DNA of 64,000 nt, taken from the NCBI GenBank assembly GCA_009692155.1, contig SHZW01000005.1, positions 1-64,000 on the forward strand, in the 5' to 3' direction. Positions 19,347 through 29,192 of this stretch are shown one piece after another. This stretch comes from Nitrospiraceae bacterium. GTDB taxonomy: Bacteria > Nitrospirota > Nitrospiria > Nitrospirales > Nitrospiraceae. The notes under the pieces are model-generated. The model ran no database searches. It had not been told where the DNA came from and saw only the letters and a program-made list of their open reading frames with translations. Each line of letters begins with the position of its first letter. The stretch's first letter is position 1. The position numbers and the translations under genes were made by a program.

Positions 19347-19732
19347 CACGCACCTTCCTTTCCGCTCTGCGAGGCCAGAATCGGCTCGATGCGGGCCGGC
19401 GAGTACGTCGGGGGCTTGACCCATTTTCCGTCCGCCCGTTTATGGCCGCCGATTTTGCTCATATTCGACCGATGGACCTCCCGGAAGACCGGCTCCATGT
19501 CGATCCCGCAGGACACGGCGGTGCCGTACACCACATAGAGCAGGTCGGCCAGTTCCTTGGCCACGGCCGCGGCATCGCGCCGGCCCAGGGCTTCCTGCAA
19601 CTCGTCGAACTCTTCCTGGATCAACCGGACACGCAGCGAGCGGGTTGCCTCGTCCGGCACCAGCGGCACGGTTTCCACGGCGATGTCGAACGTCTCATGA
19701 AATTCGGCCACCATCCGCTGCGCGTCTGTCAT
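19346..19732 (-). CDS. MazG-like / phosphoribosyl-ATP pyrophosphohydrolase-like protein
   Basis: RLIQEEFDELQEALGRRDAAAVAKELADLLYVVYGTAVSCGID. Confidence 0.8.
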   Translation of the reverse strand: MTDAQRMVAEFHETFDIAVETVPLVPDEATRSLRVRLIQEEFDELQEALGRRDAAAVAKELADLLYVVYGTAVSCGIDMEPVFREVHRSNMSKIGGHKRADGKWVKPPTYSPARIEPILASQSGKEGA

Positions 19733-19872
19733 GGAGTCCTCATACGGGAGCGCGAAAGATTTAGTCGGGCAAGAGTACGGCAAGCGCGGCGCTACGTCAA
19801 GAAACGGATATCCGGTGATGCATGCCGGGCGAAGCAGTTGATTTTTTGGTCCTATCGGGCCATGCTCGCGTC

Positions 19873-21048
19873 ATGAGTTGGATCGAAATCCTCAGCGCGG
19901 TGGCGGTCGGCGTGACGGCGGGCGGGCTGCTGGTCGCGGTTGCGCTTCGCTGGATGCAGACCCGGGCGGCCAGGGATTTGGCCGAGGAGATGAAGGCCAG
20001 CTTCGGCAGCCTGTCGTTCGATGCGCTCTCGAAGTTTCTCGAGCTGGCCAAGACGAAGCTGGACGCCGAGCGGGAGACGCACGCCCACGACTTGGAGGCC
20101 AAGAAAGGGCTCATCGATCAGCAGCTGCGGCAGATGACGACGGAGCTTGAGAAAGTCTCGTCGCTGATGAAGGAGCTGGAAAAAGACCGGGTCGAGAAAT
20201 TCGGGCAACTGGCGTCGCAACTGAAATCGGCGACGGAACAGACGACGGCTCTCGTTCAGACCACCGCCTCGCTCCGCGAAGCGCTCTCCAGCACCAAGGC
20301 CAGGGGCCAGTGGGGGGAACGGATGGCCGAAGACGTGCTGCGACTGGCCGGCTTCGTCGAAAACGTGAATTATGTGAAGCAGAAAACCATCGCCGGCTCC
20401 GGCTCCCGCCCGGATTTTACGTTCCTGCTTCCGCGCAAGCTCACGCTCAACATGGACGTGAAGTTCCCGCTGGACAATTATCTCAAATTCTTGGACGCCA
20501 AATCGGATCCGGAACGGGCCAAATATCGGACGGATTTTCTGCGGGACGTCAAGGCGCGGGTCAAGGAAGTGGCCACGCGGGACTACATCAATCCCGAGCA
20601 GAATACGGTGGACTCCGTGCTGTTGTTCATCCCCAACGAGCAGATCTACGCGTTCATCCATGAACAGGACAGCGCGATCCTCGACGACGGCATCCGCCAG
20701 GGCGTGGTCTTCTGTTCGCCGCTGACGCTCTTCGCCGTGCTGGCGGTCATCCGGAAAGCCGTGGATAATTTTTCGCTGGAGCAGACCTCGAACGAAATCC
20801 TGTCGCTGCTGGGCGAATTTAAAAAGCAATGGGGCGAGTTTCTGGGGAAGCTGGAAGTGGTCGGCAAACGCATCGGCGATGCCCAGAAAGAGTACGAGGC
20901 GCTGACGACGACGCGCCGCCGGCAGCTGGAAAAACCCTTAAACCGGATCGAGGATCTGCGGATGCAGCGAGGCTTGCCTATCGAGGCAAATTATGAGACG
21001 ACAACCCCTGAAAAGCGGGGGGATGATGCTGACCCCCCTGCTATCTAA
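19873..21048 (+). CDS. rmuC: DNA recombination protein RmuC
   Basis: STKARGQWGERMAEDVLRLAGFVENVNYVKQKTIAGSGSRPDFTFLLP...MDVKFPLDNYLKFL. Confidence 0.92.
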   Translation: MSWIEILSAVAVGVTAGGLLVAVALRWMQTRAARDLAEEMKASFGSLSFDALSKFLELAKTKLDAERETHAHDLEAKKGLIDQQLRQMTTELEKVSSLMKELEKDRVEKFGQLASQLKSATEQTTALVQTTASLREALSSTKARGQWGERMAEDVLRLAGFVENVNYVKQKTIAGSGSRPDFTFLLPRKLTLNMDVKFPLDNYLKFLDAKSDPERAKYRTDFLRDVKARVKEVATRDYINPEQNTVDSVLLFIPNEQIYAFIHEQDSAILDDGIRQGVVFCSPLTLFAVLAVIRKAVDNFSLEQTSNEILSLLGEFKKQWGEFLGKLEVVGKRIGDAQKEYEALTTTRRRQLEKPLNRIEDLRMQRGLPIEANYETTTPEKRGDDADPPAI

Positions 21049-21087
21049 TACATACTTGTACATCTTCTCACTTCACTGGAGGTCGGC

Positions 21088-21633
21088 ATGACACGATTAC
21101 TGAAGCAATTGGGGCCACTGACGACACTGCTGTTTGCCGGTGTGATGGTGCTGGCGTTGCTGGCTGGATGCAGTTCGAGCCAGACGACCTCCGGGTCACA
21201 GGAGATTGCCAAACCGTTACCGCCCCCGCCCCCTCCGCCGAAGCAGGAGGAAATGGTGGCAGAGGCTGCTGCGGCGCCGGCCGAGGATCCCCTGGCCTGG
21301 GCAGCGGGCCTGGCCGACCTTCATTTCGACACCAGCCAGTCAAAAATTCGGAAGGACGATAAGGCCGGTCTGGACGCGCTGGCGCAAAAAATGAAAGAAG
21401 ACCCCAAGCGCAAGGTGCTCGTGGAAGGGTACTGCGACAGCCGAGGCACCTCCAATTACAACCTCATCCTGGGCGAACGCCGGGCGAAAGCCGTCAAGCA
21501 GTACTTGGTAAAAGCCGTGGCGCCGACGTCGCAAATCGAGGTCCTCAGCTTCGGAAAAGAAAAACCGTTTTGCAGGGAGATGACCGATGAGTGCTGGCAG
21601 AGCAATCGTCGCGCGCATTTCACCGCGCAGTAG
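21088..21633 (+). CDS. pal: Peptidoglycan-associated lipoprotein (OmpA C-terminal domain)
   Basis: Lipobox LLAGC; LVEGYCDSRGTSNYNLILGERRAKAVKQYL. Confidence 0.88.
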   Translation: MTRLLKQLGPLTTLLFAGVMVLALLAGCSSSQTTSGSQEIAKPLPPPPPPPKQEEMVAEAAAAPAEDPLAWAAGLADLHFDTSQSKIRKDDKAGLDALAQKMKEDPKRKVLVEGYCDSRGTSNYNLILGERRAKAVKQYLVKAVAPTSQIEVLSFGKEKPFCREMTDECWQSNRRAHFTAQ

Positions 21634-21655
21634 CGCGCGAGACTCGCTGAAGCAC

Positions 21656-21698
21656 AACAGGGGATGAGGTGGAGCACACCTCATCCCCTGTTTCTTTT
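21656..21698. terminator. Rho-independent terminator between convergent genes
   Basis: Perfect 15-bp stem aacaggggatgaggt-ggagcac-acctcatcccctgtt followed by tcttttt. Confidence 0.9.
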
Positions 21699-21724
21699 TG
21701 CGCGCAACCGAAATTGTCCGGGCG

Positions 21725-24262
21725 TCAGGTTTCGAGCCGCCTGATCTCTCCCCTCCCGGCATCCACCACAATCCGTTCGCCGTCGCGCACCAAACGCATG
21801 ATCCCGGCCACGTTTGCGACCGTCGGCAGACCGTATTCGCGCACGATAATCGCGCCGTGAGAGAGCGTGCCTCCCATTTCCGCCACGACCCCAGCGGCCA
21901 ACCCGAAGAGCGGCGCCATGCCGGGATCGATCACCGGCACGACCAGAATATCGCCCGGTTTCACCCTGGCCCGATCATCCGGTGAGCGGACCAGGCGCGC
22001 GGGTCCTTCGGCACAGCCGGGACTGATGGGCAGGCCGGTCAGAATGTTGGATGAGTCGTCCGTCTCCAATTGTGTCTGGGCTGGTCCGGTGCCGACGATC
22101 GTATCGGGTGCTTCCATCTGAGCGTTTCGTTCCCGTTCGGCACGCCGCGCGGCGACCAGTCCCTTCCAATCCTGCCTGTGGTCCCGCACGATCTCCCGTA
22201 TCTCGTCCGATGTCAGGAAAAAAATATCGTCTGGCGCGGCGAGCACCAGGCGGCCGGCGAAGTGCTGTCCCATGAGGAGCAACAGACGACGAGAGGCCGC
22301 GGAGAAATGCATGAGCGCGTGGCGGTTGGCTTCCCGCAAGGCGAGATAGCGCGCCAGCCGCGCATGGCACCAGCGGAAGAAGAGCCATTCATGCACCCGC
22401 CAGCCGCAGGCGGCACGGATCCGCTGCAGCGCGGCGGCGCTGGTCACGTTCTGTTCGCGCCGTATCTCCGAAACCGATCTGGCCGGCGGCCGCTGCAGGT
22501 GAGCCCGGATGATTCCGAGCAGGTAGTCCGGCATCTCCGCGAACCGCGGCGACATCATGTCCGACTCGCCGACCGCGCGGTGGCCGTAGTCGGCGAGATA
22601 CCCGTCAAAGCTGCGCAGGCACGCTGTGCCGGCCAGCCGGTCGCGGAACCGTGACGAATCCCACGGCTCAGCCAGGAAGAACGCCCGCGCGAACGGCTCC
22701 TGTCCGGCGGTCTCGGCCAGTTCCATCAAACGGAAAATCTGCTGGGCGCTGATCACCTGGCTGCGCCCCTGGAGCGAGGCGTTGAGCAGGGCATGCCCCT
22801 CCCGGCCGAGGCGCCGCTCCACCAGCAGGCGCAGCAGGTAGAGTCCCTGCGATACCCCGCCGACGGTCGGAAAGGTCAAGTCCCGTTCATAGAGTTGCCG
22901 GCTGAGCCGGTCGAGTCCGGCTAGCAGCTCTTCCGGAGGCAGCGTGCGCGCCGATTCGAGCAGGTGCTCGCCGGCCATCTGTTGTATATCGGCAAACCAT
23001 CGAGGGGCCACCAGGGCCGCCCGCCGCATCTGCCACTCCATCCAGAGACCGGCCGGGAGCAACCTCCACAGGGGCAGGCGTGGCGGAAGTACCGGAAGGG
23101 GATGGAGCTGTCCGCCCATCTGGTCGGTGATCGAATCGGGGTTTCCGCCGAGTTGGGCCATGAAAAATTGAAACAGGCTCACGTTGATGTAGGGCCGCCC
23201 GCGGATGACCCGGACCGTCGGCACACCGGGCGGCATCGTGCATCCGAGCGTCCGGTAGTGGCGCACAATCGCGCGGTCCATGAATTCCTGAAGAAAGGAC
23301 AGTCCGAGCGGGCTGGGAAGGTCCGGCATGGTTTCTTTGAAATTTGCGCGGGACCAGACGCACATCGGCTCGATCAGGACAGGCGTGGCACGCATCGGCG
23401 GGATGGCGCGGGCCTGCAGGAACCACAACGTGCCGTCGGTCAATGCCCACTCGATGTCCACGGGGTGGCCGAGTTGTTGTTCGATGGATCGGCTCTGTTC
23501 CGCCAGCATGAACGCGTCCATCTCGGAGAGGGCCGGCCGGCGGTCGGCGTCGGCGAGGTGACGCTCCACGATCTGCGGCACGCCGACGGTCTGCACCACG
23601 ATCTGGTCCGGAATGGCCTGCCCGCTCACGAGCGGTTCGGCTAATCCTCGCACGGCATTGATCACGACAACATCAGGCCGGCCTGTGACGGGATGCCGCG
23701 AATAAGCCACGCCGGCTGACTGGGGCGCGAGCATCGGTTGAAGGACTACGGCCATTGCAGGCATCGGCGATGACCGCACGCGCTCGTGGTAAGCCAGGAC
23801 GGTCGTGGTCCAAAGCGAAGCCCAGCAATCGAGGATGGCGGCGTCCAGTCCGTCGGCCGGCACGCCGAGCACGGTTTTGTAGATACCGGCATAGGTTGCA
23901 TGGGCGGTATCTTCGTCGGTGGCGGATGAGCGGACGGCCCAGTGTGCGGCACCCTGGCGCGCCAATTCGCCTTGGAGTTCGTGCAACGTGGAGGGCGCGA
24001 TGGCGGCCGACAGAATGGCCTGACGGCAATCGGACAGCAGGCGATCGCGGTCGAATCCCGCCGCCGCCCGCGCCTGTTGCCAGCGTCGTGCCGCGTCGAA
24101 GCCGATTTTGTGCAGGGCGTCGTGATACGCGGCCGTGGTCAAACAGAAACCGGGCGGGACACGAAAGCCTGCGCGGATCAGCCGATGCAATCCGACAGCT
24201 TTCCCGCCGGCGAGGGCCGGATTCGTACACGATGCCAGGGGTAGAACGTGAGGATGGCTCAT
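21725..24262 (-). CDS. PEP synthase-like PEP/pyruvate-binding and PEP-utilising domain protein
   Basis: GGKAVGLHRLIRAGFRVPPGFCLTT...WAVRSSATDEDTAHATYAGIYKTVLGV...AEMGGTLSHGAIIVREYGLPTV. Confidence 0.88.
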   Translation of the reverse strand: MSHPHVLPLASCTNPALAGGKAVGLHRLIRAGFRVPPGFCLTTAAYHDALHKIGFDAARRWQQARAAAGFDRDRLLSDCRQAILSAAIAPSTLHELQGELARQGAAHWAVRSSATDEDTAHATYAGIYKTVLGVPADGLDAAILDCWASLWTTTVLAYHERVRSSPMPAMAVVLQPMLAPQSAGVAYSRHPVTGRPDVVVINAVRGLAEPLVSGQAIPDQIVVQTVGVPQIVERHLADADRRPALSEMDAFMLAEQSRSIEQQLGHPVDIEWALTDGTLWFLQARAIPPMRATPVLIEPMCVWSRANFKETMPDLPSPLGLSFLQEFMDRAIVRHYRTLGCTMPPGVPTVRVIRGRPYINVSLFQFFMAQLGGNPDSITDQMGGQLHPLPVLPPRLPLWRLLPAGLWMEWQMRRAALVAPRWFADIQQMAGEHLLESARTLPPEELLAGLDRLSRQLYERDLTFPTVGGVSQGLYLLRLLVERRLGREGHALLNASLQGRSQVISAQQIFRLMELAETAGQEPFARAFFLAEPWDSSRFRDRLAGTACLRSFDGYLADYGHRAVGESDMMSPRFAEMPDYLLGIIRAHLQRPPARSVSEIRREQNVTSAAALQRIRAACGWRVHEWLFFRWCHARLARYLALREANRHALMHFSAASRRLLLLMGQHFAGRLVLAAPDDIFFLTSDEIREIVRDHRQDWKGLVAARRAERERNAQMEAPDTIVGTGPAQTQLETDDSSNILTGLPISPGCAEGPARLVRSPDDRARVKPGDILVVPVIDPGMAPLFGLAAGVVAEMGGTLSHGAIIVREYGLPTVANVAGIMRLVRDGERIVVDAGRGEIRRLET

Positions 24263-24363
24263 GTGACGATTGCCACGTGGAGATCGTTCACGTTGGTGCC
24301 GGTCTGGCCCGTCACGATATGGCCGCTGGCTTGCTTGAAGAACGAATGGGCGTCGTTCCGTTT
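24259..24363 (-). pseudogene. Glycerate 2-kinase (MOFRL domain) C-terminal remnant
   Basis: Reverse strand reads KRNDAHSFFKQASGHIVTGQTGTNVNDLHVAIVT*, typical of the GckA/TtuD C-terminus; the rest of the gene is absent. Confidence 0.75.
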
Positions 24364-25503
24364 TTAAGGAGTTTTATCCTGCTTGAGACACTTAAAAGGA
24401 CAATCCTGTTTGGGGACTTTGAGCTGGTGGGTGCCCTTCGGAAGGTATTCTTTTTTGATCTCAGGATTGAGGAGTTTTAACTCGAGGAAATAGGAACCGA
24501 GTTCCTTGGCGAGCGAGGCCAGATGTTTTTGCGGCTCCTTGATCGTCACGGTCACGGTTTCGGTGTCCAGCGGCGCATACATGTCCTGCTTGGTCAGCCC
24601 CAGATATTTTTCAGGCTGGGAATAAATTTCCTTCGCAGCGATGATGCGCGGCACATAGCGCATCGTTTCGCGGACGAGATGGAGCCTCCAATAGTCGTCC
24701 ACCTTCTGGGCTTTGAGCTGTTTCCTGATCCGCTCTTCTCCGGCATTGTAGGCCGCCATGGCCAGGAACCAGTCGCCGTCAAACAGGTCTTTGAGATACC
24801 GCAGATACTTGACCGCGGCCTCAGTCGACATTTCCAGATTACGCCGGTCGTCCTTCCATTGATCGCTCTTGAGCTTGTAGCGCTTGCCGGTCGCCCCGAT
24901 GAACTGCCAGGGCCCCGAGGCTTTGGCGCGCGAATAGGCCGCCGAGATGCATTTGCTTTCCACCACCAGCATGAACTTGAGATCGTCCGGGAGGCCCGCG
25001 TCCGCCAGCTGTTTTTCGGCGGGCGGAAAACAGCGTCCGGTCCGCTTCGCCAGGATGATGCTTTCGCCCTCGTCTTCGAGGAACTGATAGAACTCGTATT
25101 CGATTCGCTCGCGGACCTGCCACGAATCGACCGGAATGGATTGCCCGCTGAAGGTCAGCTTGTCGGGCAGCTTGAAGGAACTCAGGAAGTGGCGCGCGCC
25201 CTCGCGCTTGATTTCCGGCAGGATGATGAGTTGATCCTCCGGTTCCTGTGCATCAAGCGCCTCAGTCGCCTCGATCTTGTCCGGTTCGTCGGCGGGGTGC
25301 TGTCCATTGGTTGGAGGCGGCTCGATGACCGACGGTGGCGCCAGTGTCGCATCCGGAGCCGGCTTAGGTGCAGCCGGAACGTTGGACGCCTGAATCGTGG
25401 CCGCGGGCGGTTGCGGCGTGCTGTCCGGAGGAGGCTGTGCCGATGCGGAAGCTGCATCGAGAACGAGGGCGAGCAACAGAAACGTGAACGCGGCGTGAAT
25501 CAT
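24364..25503 (-). CDS. Lytic transglycosylase SLT domain protein (MltD-like)
   Basis: LVVESKCISAAYSRAKASGPWQFIGATGKRYKLKSDQWKDDRRNLEMSTEAAVKYLRYL...AYNAGEERI. Confidence 0.88.
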   Translation of the reverse strand: MIHAAFTFLLLALVLDAASASAQPPPDSTPQPPAATIQASNVPAAPKPAPDATLAPPSVIEPPPTNGQHPADEPDKIEATEALDAQEPEDQLIILPEIKREGARHFLSSFKLPDKLTFSGQSIPVDSWQVRERIEYEFYQFLEDEGESIILAKRTGRCFPPAEKQLADAGLPDDLKFMLVVESKCISAAYSRAKASGPWQFIGATGKRYKLKSDQWKDDRRNLEMSTEAAVKYLRYLKDLFDGDWFLAMAAYNAGEERIRKQLKAQKVDDYWRLHLVRETMRYVPRIIAAKEIYSQPEKYLGLTKQDMYAPLDTETVTVTIKEPQKHLASLAKELGSYFLELKLLNPEIKKEYLPKGTHQLKVPKQDCPFKCLKQDKTP

Positions 25504-25583
25504 TGCGGCCCATGCTATCAGGAAAGTGTCGGAGCGGCAAGGCGGACTGGCTTCACCGGATGAATACTGTGTAGACTCGCCCG

Positions 25584-26270
25584 ATGCAAAGTCTGATCAT
25601 GGTCCAGCAGCAAGTCGCCGTCTGCCGACTCTGCCCACGTCTGGTCACCTACCGAGAGCGGATCGCAAAAGAAAAACGCCGGCAATATCAGGACTGGACC
25701 TACTGGGGCCGCCCCGTGTCGGGGTTCGGCGATCCCAAAGCCCGCCTGTTCGTCGTGGGACTGGCGCCGGCCGCCCACGGAGGGAACCGGACCGGCCGTG
25801 TCTTCACCGGAGACCGGAGTGGCGACTGGCTGTACGAAGCCCTGCATGCCTTCGGGTTTGCCAACCAGCCAACCTCGACGCACAAGGAAGACGGACTGCG
25901 CGTCAAGGATTGCTACATTGCAGCGGTGGTGCGCTGCGCTCCGCCGGATAACAAGCCCCTGCCGAAGGAGTTCGATACCTGTCGGCCCTATTTAATGGAA
26001 GAGTTACGACTGCTGAAGCGCGTCACAGTCGTGGTGGCGCTGGGAAAGATCGCGTTCGATCACTATCTCAAGGCCTGCCGGTCGCTGGGGCAGTCAATCC
26101 CAACGCCGCTCCCTCGCTTCGGGCACGGGGTTGTCCATCGCCTGCCGTGGGGCGTGACCCTGATCGGGTCCTACCATCCGAGCCAGCAGAATACGTTCAC
26201 GGGCACACTGACCCGTCCGATGTTCCACTCGGTGTTCCGGAAAGCCAGAAAAATCATCGAGCATGCCTGA
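25584..26270 (+). CDS. Uracil-DNA glycosylase, family 5 (UdgB-like)
   Basis: VGLAPAAHGGNRTGRVFTGDRSGDWLYEALHAFGFANQPTS...GSYHPSQQNTFTGTLT. Confidence 0.88.
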   Translation: MQSLIMVQQQVAVCRLCPRLVTYRERIAKEKRRQYQDWTYWGRPVSGFGDPKARLFVVGLAPAAHGGNRTGRVFTGDRSGDWLYEALHAFGFANQPTSTHKEDGLRVKDCYIAAVVRCAPPDNKPLPKEFDTCRPYLMEELRLLKRVTVVVALGKIAFDHYLKACRSLGQSIPTPLPRFGHGVVHRLPWGVTLIGSYHPSQQNTFTGTLTRPMFHSVFRKARKIIEHA

Positions 26271-26535
26271 AACCCGAAGAGCAGAAAGGCGATCTGAGTA
26301 ATCCCCTGTGCTCGCAGGGGCCGCAATTGGGAATCAATCAGATCGTCGCGGCATGTCCGTTCGCTTCCGCACCTCTCGGAGCGACCCTTCTGGACTTTGC
26401 CAGGCGGAACCCTTCGGAAATTCCCTCGCAGACTCGGTCAGTTTCCGCTTTCCTCCCCGGCAAAGTCTCAGTGGGTCCCCGCTCCTCCGGTGAAGTCCGC
26501 TCACGGCCACGCCACCCGGACTGAGCCGTTGGCCC

Positions 26536-27183
26536 TTACTGCTGCCCTTTTGCCTTCCAGTCGTCGAGGAACTTCTTCAGCCCGCTATCGGTCAACGGGT
26601 GCTTGAAGAGCTGCTGGAAGATGGAGAACGGCATGGTCGCGATATGCCCGCCGGCCAGAGCCGCTTCCACGACGTGCTGCGGATGCCGCACGCTGGCGAC
26701 CAGCACGAAGGTCTTGTAGTCGTAATTCTTGTAGATGGTAAGGATCTGACGGATCAGCCCCATGCCGTCCATGCTGATGTCGTCCAGCCGGCCGATGAAC
26801 GGCGACACACACCAGGCGCCGGCCTTGGCGGCCAGGAGGGCCTGCGTGGGCGAGAAACAGAGGGTGACGTTGACGCGGATGCCCTCCGAGGAGAACTTCT
26901 TCGTGGCTTTGATGCCTTCCGGAATAAGCGGCACCTTCACCACGATGTTCTTGTGGATCTTGGCCAGCTCGCGTCCTTCCTTCACCATCGCGTCGGCTTC
27001 GACGCTGACCACTTCGGCGCTGATCGGACCGTCCACGATCTTGCAGATTTCCTGGAGCATTTCCTTGAAGCTGCGGCCTTCCTTGACCACCAGCGACGGG
27101 TTGGTTGTGACGCCGTCCAGGATGCCGAGGTTGGCGGCTTCGTAAATTTCCTTCACATTGGCGGTGTCGAGAAAGAGTTTCAT
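26536..27183 (-). CDS. fsa: Fructose-6-phosphate aldolase / transaldolase
   Basis: [36 protein letters not shown]...[19 protein letters not shown]. Confidence 0.93.
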   Translation of the reverse strand: MKLFLDTANVKEIYEAANLGILDGVTTNPSLVVKEGRSFKEMLQEICKIVDGPISAEVVSVEADAMVKEGRELAKIHKNIVVKVPLIPEGIKATKKFSSEGIRVNVTLCFSPTQALLAAKAGAWCVSPFIGRLDDISMDGMGLIRQILTIYKNYDYKTFVLVASVRHPQHVVEAALAGGHIATMPFSIFQQLFKHPLTDSGLKKFLDDWKAKGQQ

Positions 27184-27345
27184 GACCGGCTCCTTTCATG
27201 CCCGAGGGATGCTGTGACAGTATCGGCTTATCGGTGAGATTATTGTAGGGGCATCCGGCCCCGAACACAACTTTGACAGCCTTTCAGGCGGCGGTTAGAA
27301 TCCTGGTAAGGGTCATGTGCTTCCGGGACGGGTAAAGGAGATGAC

Positions 27346-27672
27346 ATGAAAGATCGAATACTTGCAGTGTTCCTGGCGGTTGGCCTAATAGCCGGATCGC
27401 TGGCTGGCTGCGGCGGCGGCAATCCCTATTTGGATGCGTCCTTGAATCCTGCCGAGTTGGAAGGCAAAGACAAGGCGTGGTTTGAGAAAAATTGGGGCGA
27501 GCCGACCGGCAAGGCGCCTCGATTTTTCGGCGGAGAAACCTGGACCTATTTCCGGATTTCAGGAGGCAAGACCAGCGCAATCCTAGGCAACTTTACCCCC
27601 ACCGAGTGCCAGATCACGCTGAAGTTCGACAAAGAGGGAAAACTCGGTTCGTCCAGCTATTCGGGCTGTTAA
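27346..27672 (+). CDS. Putative lipoprotein
   Basis: Signal plus lipobox MKDRILAVFLAVGLIAGSLAGCGGG. Confidence 0.7.
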   Translation: MKDRILAVFLAVGLIAGSLAGCGGGNPYLDASLNPAELEGKDKAWFEKNWGEPTGKAPRFFGGETWTYFRISGGKTSAILGNFTPTECQITLKFDKEGKLGSSSYSGC

Positions 27673-27677
27673 CGGGA

Positions 27678-27752
27678 CGTCCGAAAGTCATCAAGTCATA
27701 AAGTCTTCAAGTCAATGGGACTTTAAGACTTTGGACTTTACGACTTTCGACG
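27678..27752. repeat. AAAGTC/GACTTT word repeat, copy 4
   Basis: ccgaaagtcatcaagtcataaagtcttcaagtca / tgggactttaagactttggactttacgacttt between convergent genes. Confidence 0.85.
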
Positions 27753-27775
27753 ATCTTTTGGTCTTTGACAGCCTG

Positions 27776-28033
27776 CTAGCGGGTGATCTGGCTCTGGAAG
27801 GTGTCCGCGCAGTCGCGGCTGCAGAAGAGATAGGTCTGGCCGCCGATGTCGGCCGATACGGCGGAGCCTCGCGGCACATAAGTCTTGCAGACCGGATCCT
27901 GCACCATTTCGTTTCTGGCCGCCGGTGGCTGTGCCGGCCTGGCGCCTTCACGAAACTGCTTGATTGCACTCCGCAACAGGAAGTAGCCGGCCACGAACAC
28001 TCCGGCAACTAGCATCAATCGAAGCACGCCCAT
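27776..28033 (-). CDS. Membrane-anchored YHS-like domain protein
   Basis: VQDPVCKTYVPRGSAVSADIGGQTYLFCSRDCADTF. Confidence 0.8.
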   Translation of the reverse strand: MGVLRLMLVAGVFVAGYFLLRSAIKQFREGARPAQPPAARNEMVQDPVCKTYVPRGSAVSADIGGQTYLFCSRDCADTFQSQITR

Positions 28034-28173
28034 TCGTAACCTCTCTCAACGGCCTCATCGTACGAGCCGCTCCCGAGGTCTGTCAAGAAACGCCTCTCTC
28101 GTGCCGGCAAGGAGCCTGTCTGGCATTGCTGTTCGTCACGAGGCCAAGGAGGGTGGCCAGATGCAAGGCTGCA

Positions 28174-28229
28174 GGCCTGAAAAAACCGGAGGTGTATTCG
28201 CTGGAATACATTAAGGATTTTTTCTGGCC
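28174..28229. repeat. Long near-perfect intergenic hairpin
   Basis: ggcctgaaaaaaccggaggtgtattc-gctg-gaatacattaaggattttttctggcc. Confidence 0.75.
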
Positions 28230-28386
28230 GAGAACGACGCAGATGGCCGCAGATCGTTCGCCGCAGTAGAAAGGTCAATGTCGGGCAGGCTCCGAGGGGG
28301 ACCAAACGGCCCATAGGCCCTTTGCCCAGCAGAATAAGGACTTCTGCCCGATAGTCAGGCCAGCAGGCGCGTGTTAGAGTACGAGC

Positions 28387-28551
28387 ATGAAAGCCTGTGA
28401 TAAATGCAATGGACTCCTGAGGCTAGAACGGGCTGTGGACTTGGATGCCGGCCTGGCCATCATCGTCTATGCGTGTCTGAACTGCGGACGGCGGAAGCCA
28501 GCGGAAGCTGAGCCGCGTCCGTTGACGGCCCGCGCCTACGCTCTCCGCTAA
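28387..28551 (+). CDS. 54-aa CxxC...CxxC zinc-ribbon microprotein
   Basis: MKACDKCNGLLRLERAVDLDAGLAIIVYACLNCGRRKPAEAEPRPLTARAYALR; not in the ORF track (below its length cutoff). Confidence 0.6.
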   Translation: MKACDKCNGLLRLERAVDLDAGLAIIVYACLNCGRRKPAEAEPRPLTARAYALR

Positions 28552-28702
28552 GTACCGGTCGCCCGCACTGTTGAGCCGTGACGAGCGGAAGTCTGCGGGA
28601 GCCGGCTCTCACGCGAGTCCATTGCCATCCATTTGATCGGCTGACACGCGCGGTGCTCGACCGGGGACCCCGTGGTGTTTCATCGGCCGCCTGAATGATG
28701 TT

Positions 28703-28882
28703 ATGAAACCAACCGTGACAAAACTCTCGAGCGTACCACTGACAGCCCTGCTCTGCTGCCCCCGCTGCACCTGTCTCATCAGCGCTGAGCTGGGGAAGAA
28801 CGCGATCGTTTGCCATGCGTGCGGCGTCACTGTCACCGCGCCTACATTCGGGCCCACTGGGCCTGCCGCCCATCAGGAATAA
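28703..28882 (+). CDS. 59-aa zinc-ribbon microprotein
   Basis: MKPTVTKLSSVPLTALLCCPRCTCLISAELGKNAIVCHACGVTVTAPTFGPTGPAAHQE; not in the ORF track. Confidence 0.5.
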   Translation: MKPTVTKLSSVPLTALLCCPRCTCLISAELGKNAIVCHACGVTVTAPTFGPTGPAAHQE

Positions 28883-29192
28883 CACCCTCCCCGCTAACGG
28901 TGTTCTGCCACGGAAGGCCCGTGAAGGTCCACGCAGGTCCGTGCGAGCCCAAGCAGGCCCAAGTAGGATTGACAACGGAACCGAAGGAGCGCAGTCTACC
29001 TCATCCAGTAAAAACCTGAGAGGCTCGCCAATGGAACCGGGGTAGGCCACTCACCGACCGTCCGACAACCGCGTAATCCGATACAAGACGCTCTGGACCG
29101 CATCGATGCTGTCCAGGGCGTTTGTGTTTTTAAGCCAGCGTCTTTGCCACGGCACCGCACCCTACCCCACATCTCACAAGGAGGGATACGCC

